Under the pieces are notes generated by a model. The model was not told the origin of the DNA, searched no databases, and saw only the letters and a program-made list of their open reading frames with translations. 64,000 bases of DNA from positions 22,568,013 to 22,632,012 of the forward strand of contig OZ026519.1 in assembly GCA_964019695.1 (NCBI GenBank). Direction: 5' to 3'. The DNA comes from Loripinus fragilis. Its lineage: Eukaryota; Mollusca; Bivalvia; Lucinida; Lucinidae. Below are positions 22,301-31,300 of this stretch, piece after piece. The position numbers and the translations under genes were made by a program. Every line of letters begins with the position of its first letter. Position 1 is the first letter of the stretch.

Positions 22301-25300
22301 CGTTTTCCCTGTGAAAAGCAAGCTTTCTGCCGCAGAGTTATGGTATAAATCTTGAAAAAGTTAACTCTTTCATTCTGGAGCAGATAAGGATAACTGAGTT
22401 CTGTCCCTTGACTATTATCGTCCTAACAACACGCATATAAATAGCGACGTGTTAACACGAGTGGCGCTGGTACCAGTGGCGTATAGGAAGTGGTTTTCAT
22501 AACGAGCACTGCTCGGGGTAAGGCAGTGAAGGGGTTAATAATAATGCATTAGCATTAACAATTAATTCACCCCAATTAGCATTAACGATTTATTCGCCCC
22601 ATGTCTGAGTCCAATTCTGAAAACACTTCACATGTTCACCACCATGAGACACCATACAAAGCAACCCCTCTAATGGTCAAGGTCATAAGTAAAATGTAAC
22701 ATACAGAAGTTGTGTCATCTTTCATCTTTCATTTATCTCAATTTAGTACTTCAGTGTCCTTTTACTTTTAATGGTCACAGTTGCCCACAATGTTTGAACC
22801 AATATCTGTTTTGGTTGAACAACAACATCTGCTTTAGTATACTGACAGACTTTAAAAACGCAACACTTTGATAGCAGCTTTAATTTATGGCTCGAAAAAA
22901 AGAGGCAAATGATCATTTTTATTGTATGTTAAAGAGTGTTCATTTGTAAGTAACACATGACAAACTTGTTCAATTAAAATGAATTTACCGCATAATATGT
23001 AAACTTTTTGAGATTAGGGTGAATTGTTTCATGTGACAAAATTTTATTCCCTACTTCTTTGAATCAAGAAACACGAGAATTATCAAATTTGTGTCATGAA
23101 CTTAAAGTCTTTGTTAGTCATTGAAGAATCACTCTCATGTTGATTGGCAGGTCAGTTATACAGCTTGTTTGCTTATTTGACGTTTAACTGTCTGTACTCT
23201 TTCATTCAATTACATACAATCTCCTCTACACAAGATCTTTTTCAGTGACAAAATTCATTGGAAGCAGTAGCGTTGTCAAGTTAAGTTTTACAATTAAACT
23301 AAAGTGTTGGCTGAACAAGCTGAACTGGTGACATCAGTGAATCCAGGGAAATTTAAGCTCAACTGTCTTTTGAAAGATATAAAGGGAAGTTAGTGTTGCA
23401 TTTTAAAGTCTGTCAGTATATATGACTTTTAATATTATTACTATTAAATTAGCCCTTAAAGTGCCAAGAAAAAAATGCATCTGAAAATGTCGTCTGCAGA
23501 AGTCATCTGCTGCAAATGATTGCCTAGCATTACTGATGAATTAAGTATAGGAGCAAACAGCATGGACCCAGAACAGACTGCTCCTATAGGAGCAGTCTGA
23601 TCTGGGTCCACACTGATTGCCATAGAGGCTTCTTAAACATTTCAGCTGACGAGAAAAGCAGACAACTTTCGTTGCGATTGGCGCTTAAAGGGTTAATCAC
23701 TACTGTAACTGAAACACTGATAATTCAAAATAAAAACTCATGTCATGAGAACTTTGAATTAACAGATTAGGCTGTATTTCAGAGGAAAGAATGGTTAGAG
23801 AAAGCCTTAGTTGATATGACGGTGGACCCAGTGGCTAGAATGAGAGAATGTATAGAAACAGTGAAGACCAGTTCTGAGGAGGATGATAGTGCAGTTGAGA
23901 CAGCCCTAGAAGAACTCATGGAATGGACAGAACAAATAGACTTAGCAATGGGTATGTTACGCCATAGGTTTAGATAAATAAAAAATTGAGCATAAAGTTG
24001 TAAATATTTTCATACCCATCAGTTTAAACATATGTTTTGGGTGCTCAAAAGAACCGTCTCATTGAGTACCCACAACATATGTTTTGGTTGAGAAGTAATA
24101 AAATTAATTTTTGGGTATGCACTCTTAACTAAAGGCCTGGATACCTGTACTGTCCTTGCTAAGCTAAGGGTGTTTTGTTTGTGTTGATGTTTTATGTCCC
24201 GGTCAACAATTTTTCAGTCATGTCAGGAAGATTTCCTGTCATCTGCGATTGAACAAGTACTAATAAGAGGATAATGTGACTGTGTCATGCTCTAGGAAAC
24301 CATAAAGTGTTTCCGGTGAGTCTTGAACTGGCAACCCCTCACTCTACCACTGAGCCTCTGTGCTACTGTAAACAGGCCTCTTGATAAGAGTGTGTAGTGA
24401 TTTTTTTACTTTTATAGGAATTTCAGGAATTTATGACTTTATAAAACATTTTGGCTCTTTTGCTTATTTTCGAATTTTGAACTAGAACACATTCGATGGC
24501 GCGCCATCTCAAATCCCCAAGCTCACGAAGAAATCTAATGGTAATTGACCCTTTGACCCCATCCCAAGGTCACAGTCTGATTGTAGGGTAAAATTTTTCA
24601 GTGTATCCTGGGCTACTATTCATCGACTTCAATTTGATATGCCAAATGACCATGTTCCATAGAAGATACTCATCATTTCTTATTTGTATGTCATCATTAC
24701 ACAGACCTTAGACGAGATCTAATAAACTCAGTGTCAGATATCTGTCAACCTAATCTTATCGTTCTACTCTGTGGTGATATAACACTTTTTTTGTTCAAAA
24801 TAAGCAGATATTTAAAGCAGTACAAGAATTTATAATTAAGTCAAAACGTTTTGAATATACACATTAATGCTTCAATAACGCATTGCATTTGTATGGAACA
24901 TACCTTAATGTTTGCAATAATAGTACTATTTAAAATATGTTTTGTATACACATAGCGATGCTCGAATATCACACTACATTTGCAGAAATCATATCTCAAG
25001 GTTCTAACAATAGCATATTATCCACCAAAATACTTGTATGTTCACAATTGATTGGTTTGACGTCTATTCTGCTAGCTGGGTACATAGAGGCAACGACCAT
25101 ACCCCCCCCCCCCCCTTCTCCTTTTCAAAAGTCAAAATTCATACTTTGTATTAAACAGCAGTTTTGACATTATAATATATACAGCTAAACCTGGTTAATT
25201 CCAATTAGAATTATCAAGTTTTTGCTGTATTGTTTATACATACTAATGTCAATTCAAGTCATACGTTTATTGTATTTCCAATATTGAATAGCTGGGAAAC

Positions 25301-28300
25301 AGATTTACAAAAGTCAATAGACTTTCTTCTGAATCCCTTTTTTGTATTTCGGAATGATCTGTATGTGAACTTATTACATTATATGTACACATGTTGTTAT
25401 ACAAAAATGAAATAAAAGTTTAAACTAAATGAAAATGTTCAGAAAATTAAATTTTCGACCCCTCAGCACCTCCAAGTCCTAAACCCTTGGGCATGACCCA
25501 GGGGACCTAATGAAAATCCGGTCTAATATGCTTTATATCTTTCATTTGTGAGGAGACACACAAAGTTTGGTTTAAAAATATTTGAAATGGACTAGACTTA
25601 GTAATTGAGATTTAATGATATTTGACCTTTGGCCCCTCCCCAAGGCCCCAGGTGGCGGGGGAACCCAAATTGTGCTGTTGTATGTGCCATTCATGTAAGT
25701 AACCCACACACAAACTCTGGTTGAATTTCAGAAAAAAAAATGTTGACCCCCAACCCCCCCCCAACAGTAGCCCCAAGTCCCACCCCTGGGGCATGACGCA
25801 GGTGGTCGAATGAAAATCCTGTCTGACATGTTTTATATCTTTCATTTGTGAGAAGACACACAAAGTTTGGTTTAAAAATCTCTGAAATTGACTTAGTAAT
25901 TGAAATTAAATGATATTTGACCTTTTGGCCCCTCCCCAAGGACGCAGGGGGGGGGGGGGGGGGGGGGGAGGACCAAAAATTGTGCCATTGCATGTGCCAT
26001 TCATGTAAGTAGCTCACACACCAACTCTGGTTGAATTTCGGGGAAAAAAAAATTGATGCCCCTAACCCCCAAGTCCCACACCTGGGGCATGACCCAGGCG
26101 GCCAAATGAAAATCACATCTGTTATGTTTTATATCTTTCATTTGTGAGAAGACATACAAAGTTTGGATTAAAAATCTTTGAAATTGACTTTGTAATTGAA
26201 ATTTAATGATATTTAATAATATTTGACCTTTTGGCCACTCCCCAGGGGGCGGGGCCAATAAAAAAAATGTGCCGTTACACACCCCATTCATGTGAGCAAC
26301 ACACACACCAAGTTTGGTTGGATTCCGTCCAATGGTTTAGGAGGAGATAGCGTGATGGACGGCTAGACAGACAGACAGACAGACGGGCGGATAGAGGCAA
26401 TTGCAATATCCCCATCACTTTTTTTTTTTAAAAAGCGTGGGGATAATAATCAGTATTATTGCATGAAATCTGTGCTGCATGCTTTTAAAAGTCATGTTTT
26501 AACAACACAAGCAAATGCATTAACAAGGCAATTCACATGTTGTTAATGCACATATTGGGTACCTATGGGCCACTCAATTTTTCTACAGCTTGTCCATTTA
26601 TTGTTCTTATATATTGGATCACAAATATTAATGAAAATGTCCAACCCCTGGGTCCAACCACCTGTTGACTGAAAAGGCGACATAATATAGTGCCATACTT
26701 TTCGTAAATTCAGATGAATATATCATGGAATTTATGTAATAATAAGGATCAAACATTTTTGAATGCATTAATGGTCACCGGCACCCTTGTGAGGCGTTGA
26801 ATACCTCAAGCTTCATCCTCCATTTTTAATATCTCCCTTAGGGACCTGACATGAAAACCATGTTTGATCCATATATAGTGAAAAAGTTGTATTAAATAAC
26901 TTCCAATTGTAGTTCATTCAAGTTAATAACCCTTTGTATTCGGGAAACCCCTAAACAAGTATTATTGCAAACATTGAAGACCTTGGTGAAATGCAGCATA
27001 ATGCTGCATTTCATCAGGGTCTACACTGTTTGTAAAGGTAAAAAAGATCTTCAGGCAAAAGAATACAAAATATTTTGAAATTTATAACCTGACACCCCTA
27101 GATATGTACAAAGGACTATCCCAGTTTTATTGTATCAAACCAGAAGGAAGAATCCATTAGTATACAAAGGGCTAATCTGTCCATAGTATCGATTAAAGAC
27201 AGAACACTACTTACTGCCCAGAACAGTGAGATTTGATAATTGACTGTTATGAATGGTACTTGTGATATAAATTCAAAATATTTACAAATTTTCTCTGTAA
27301 GTAAATCTGCATGACACATGCTCAGAATTTTCTCTTCAGATTTTCACAAAGTTGGTGGTTTCACAATCTTTGATGTGTGTTTGAAACATGAATCTCCAGA
27401 AATACGAAGCTTGTGTTTGGAACTTATAGCAACACTAGTGCAGAATAATCCCTACTGCCAATCTGCTGTGTTAGAATCCCAGCTCCTGCCGGCCATGTTG
27501 AATATCCTAGACAATGATACAAGCTCAGCAGTGAAAACAAAGGCTTTATATGCTATTTCTTGTAAGTACCAAAAAATATCCTAGACAATAATGCAATCTC
27601 CGCAGTGAAAACAGACTTATTTGCTATTTCTTGTTAATACCATATAATATCATAGACAATGATACAATCTCGGCCGTGAAAAAGGCTTTATGTGCTATTT
27701 CTTATACCAAAGAATATCCTGGACAATGAAACGAGTTCAGCAGTGAAAACAAAGGCTTTAAATGATATTTCTTGTAAGTACCAGATAGCAGCACAAATTT
27801 TTATCATAAAATTCTGTTTATTTTCTTATCCATCAGTTTAAACATATGTCTTTGGTGCTTAAAAGGGCCATCTCATTGGGAGGGTTGTTTTGAGCACCCA
27901 CAACATAATTATGTTATAGTTGAGAATTAAGAAAATTAATTTTTACTTCCCTTTTTGCATTTGGAGACCTGGAACTTTTATTTTTTATCTACCTTTAAAA
28001 TTCAAACCAGCGTCCTGTTTCCAAAGGACCTCTGACACTTTAATATATTTGGTACAGTAAAACCTGTGTAAAACGGCCACTCTAAAAAGACAGAAACTGG
28101 TTTTCAAGACCAATCACTTAATGCAGGTCAAAAGTATTGCAGAATGCTCCAAGGGGAGCATTCTGCAATTCTTTAAACCTTCATTAAGCTACCGTTTGTC
28201 ATTTAGACCTTTGTTATTTGTCAATTTTGGAGTGGCAGATTTACACAAGTTTTACTGTATCTGCCTTTTTTTCACTCACTCCTGTCGAGTCGTTAGCCAC

Positions 28301-31300
28301 CGTTGACATCCTCAGGTTGACATGGCTTGTCACACATCACGGTCACCATGCAGATTGCTACCTCACCAGAATCTTTGCAAACCTTCTCTGTGCATAAGAT
28401 ATCACTGCCACTGGTATCCATTTGAATAAGATGTTTGGTTTATTAGAAATGAACAAAGTTTGTGATTAGACAGGTATAACGCTATGACTAAACAGGAGAC
28501 ACTACCAAAGGGTGTAGGGGTTGCAAAATTTGACTTCCCAAAAACATTTTGTAATCAGTTGTTTTCATGTGTTAGGGTATACTGTAGTACATACATACTT
28601 GATAAAAGAAATCTCATCAAAAGTCTTTTAAACTCCAAATTCATGAGTATTATAATGATAAGTTAACTAGATTTTGCTGCTACTCTTTCATCTGAATTTT
28701 TAAGAATACTTTGAACTAGACTGGTTCTCTCCCTTTAATAGCTTGTCAGCATATTAAGACAGGTAACTACTAGCCGCCATTGCGCCTACGTATAGCATAC
28801 ACACTGACGTCATGAGTGACGTGGTATTGGAAAATACCCTTGACATAAAGTGCATTTTTTAAACAAGCCGTTTTATTAAGTTTATTTTGTCCTGGGAGCT
28901 TATATATTTTTTTTCTTTTACTTGATTATCAAATTATAGCAACTGAAAAAATCTGAAGTTTGTGTAGAAAAATCTTTTCTGGAGCATGCGCATGAGTAGG
29001 ATTCTCTACTTGTAATTAAATACATGTTACCTGACCCTAGATGGGTAGATCAAGGGGAGGGAACCAGACTTACTTTGAACTGCAACGGTAGTCAATTCTA
29101 CCTTAATGACAATATATTTATCCAGTCCAATATTACGCAACAATGAACAATGTATAACCATTCATCCCAGCTTGTTCAGACTGTTTGAAAACTGCCATAT
29201 GTTGTATTTATCATGCTTATAAATATTAAAAATAGTGAGTATGATAAGGAAATACCACAATCACAAACTGCAGACAAACCCGTGGTATTGTGAGAAAGAG
29301 CCACACAACAATCATGAGACAGCAGGAAGACAAACAAAGCAAAGCAATCAGCTCTCTCTTCCCCATCGAGATGATTGCAAAGCTAGGATGGACACAAAGT
29401 AACGCACAACAAAACAGAACAATTATAGAATCCCACAATGGGAGTAACAAGCAACAACGAATCAACAACAACAGAAACATGGCCTTAGAACGGACAGCAA
29501 CCAAAGCCACTGAGGGGCTTAAATGCATTTTACTGGTACCAAGTCTTTGCCCTAGATTCTCCTGTTGTTAAAGCGCAAAAAATGTTAAGCTCGCATGAAG
29601 GATTCCTAACTATAAAAATGCCATCAAAGTGGTAGCATCTTGGGCTTGGCTGACTCTCGTGTTGTGAGAAGGACAAGCCAACTGCAGCTTACCCCAGGAA
29701 CTGGTCAACTATCTGCAGTCTAAATATCAAACCAGGATTGTCAATAAGTTTCATATTCAGTTGAGCTGAGCACGAAAATATTTTAATTACCTCATTTATA
29801 CTTCCCTGATGAACACGCTCAGTAAGGTCTATTTCTCTTTTTGTCCAGTGATTTATCAGAGAAGACTAAACTTGTCAAAAAATTCATATTATGCAAAGTT
29901 TCTTTTATGTTTGCTTCAATGAGTCATTCAGTCAAACTTTCAGAACATTTTATAAATAGTGACAGCTTTAAGAAGGGACCTACAGCCTGATTTGTTAGTT
30001 TCTAACTTTTGGTCTTTTACTACTAATCTTATTGATATATGGTGACATGTAGGGGTGTGCTGACTACTCTGACATGTAGGTCTGTGTTGACTACTCTGAC
30101 ATGTAGGGCTGTGTTTACTCTGACATGTAGGGGTGTGTTTACTACTCTGACATGTAGGGGTGTGTTGACAACTCTGACATGTAGGGGTGTGTTGACTACG
30201 CTGACATGAAGGGGTGTGTTGACTACTCTGACATGTAGGGATGTGTTGACTACTCTGACATGTAGGCCTGTGTTGACTTCTCTGACATGTAGGGGTCTGT
30301 TGACTACTTTGACATGTAGGGATGTGTTGACTTCTCTGACATGTAGGGGTGTGTTGTCTTCCTTGTTTCAGGTTTGACAAGGGGCGTTGATGCCGCAGAG
30401 AAAGTATTCGTAGACAACGATGGGTTTTCAGTTTTAATGAGAGCAATGCAGACAGATGTAGAAAAACTAAAGATAAAATCAGCTTTTGTGTTGAGCAGCC
30501 TTGTGGTGGATAAACCTGAATATAAAGGTATATATGAGCCGTGACACGAAATTTCCAACAATGTGGCATTTTGACAAGTGTAGACTAAGACAAGCCTGTG
30601 CAACCTCCTTTTAGGCTTAGCAACTCCAAATGGTGTTCAGTCAGTAGCTGAACACTCATAGAATATTCAAGGGACTAGCAAAGGCTCTGATCAGACTGCG
30701 CGTATGCGCAGGCTGGTCTGAGCCTTTGCTGGTCGCACATACCACATTGTTGGAAATCTCATGCCACGGCTCATATACTGGAATTACTCAATATTCTAAC
30801 AGATAAGCCTTAACAATTAGTTGGTGTCCGGGTTGATTAGAAAAGTTAAGCAGAATTTTTCAGCATAAAACTTTGATTATTTTCTTATCCATCAGTTTAA
30901 ACATGTGTTTTGGGTGCTCAAAGAAGCGGCTCAGTGAGACGGTTCTTTTGAGTACCAACAACTTATGTTTTGGTTGAGAAATTAGAAAAGTAATTTCTGT
31001 TCTATGTCAACGCTGTTTGCTTCTATACTTAATTTGTCGGTAATGTAAGGCAATTATTTGCAGCAGATGACTTCAGCAGACGACATTTTCAGATGCATAT
31101 TTTTCTTGGCGCTTTAAGGGTTAAAGTCCTCTAGATAAGAGTGCATATTTGAAAAATAATATTCTCATTTCTCAATCAAAACCCATATTTCAGGTATTCA
31201 AAAGAACTTTCTCAATGAGACAGTTCCTTTGAGCACCCAAAACAAATGTTTAAACTGATGGGTAAGAAAATACTCTAATGCACTTGATTTGATATCCTGT

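Larger units (their letters stand above)
17080..22690. repeat. Possible large inverted-repeat pair inside intron 1
   Basis: CAGACATGGGGTGAATTA near 17153 corresponds, inverted, to CGCCCCATGTCTGAG near 22596, with looser similarity on both sides (ATTAGCATTA words inside, CACATG words outside). The interval contains the second RTE-like copy. Similarity is imperfect and the ends are unclear. Confidence 0.3.

Noticed and set aside
29940..30569. 209-residue minus-strand frame rich in CQSSQHTPT
   Set aside because: By-product of the 27-bp minisatellite; it runs antisense across HSPBP1 exon 4.
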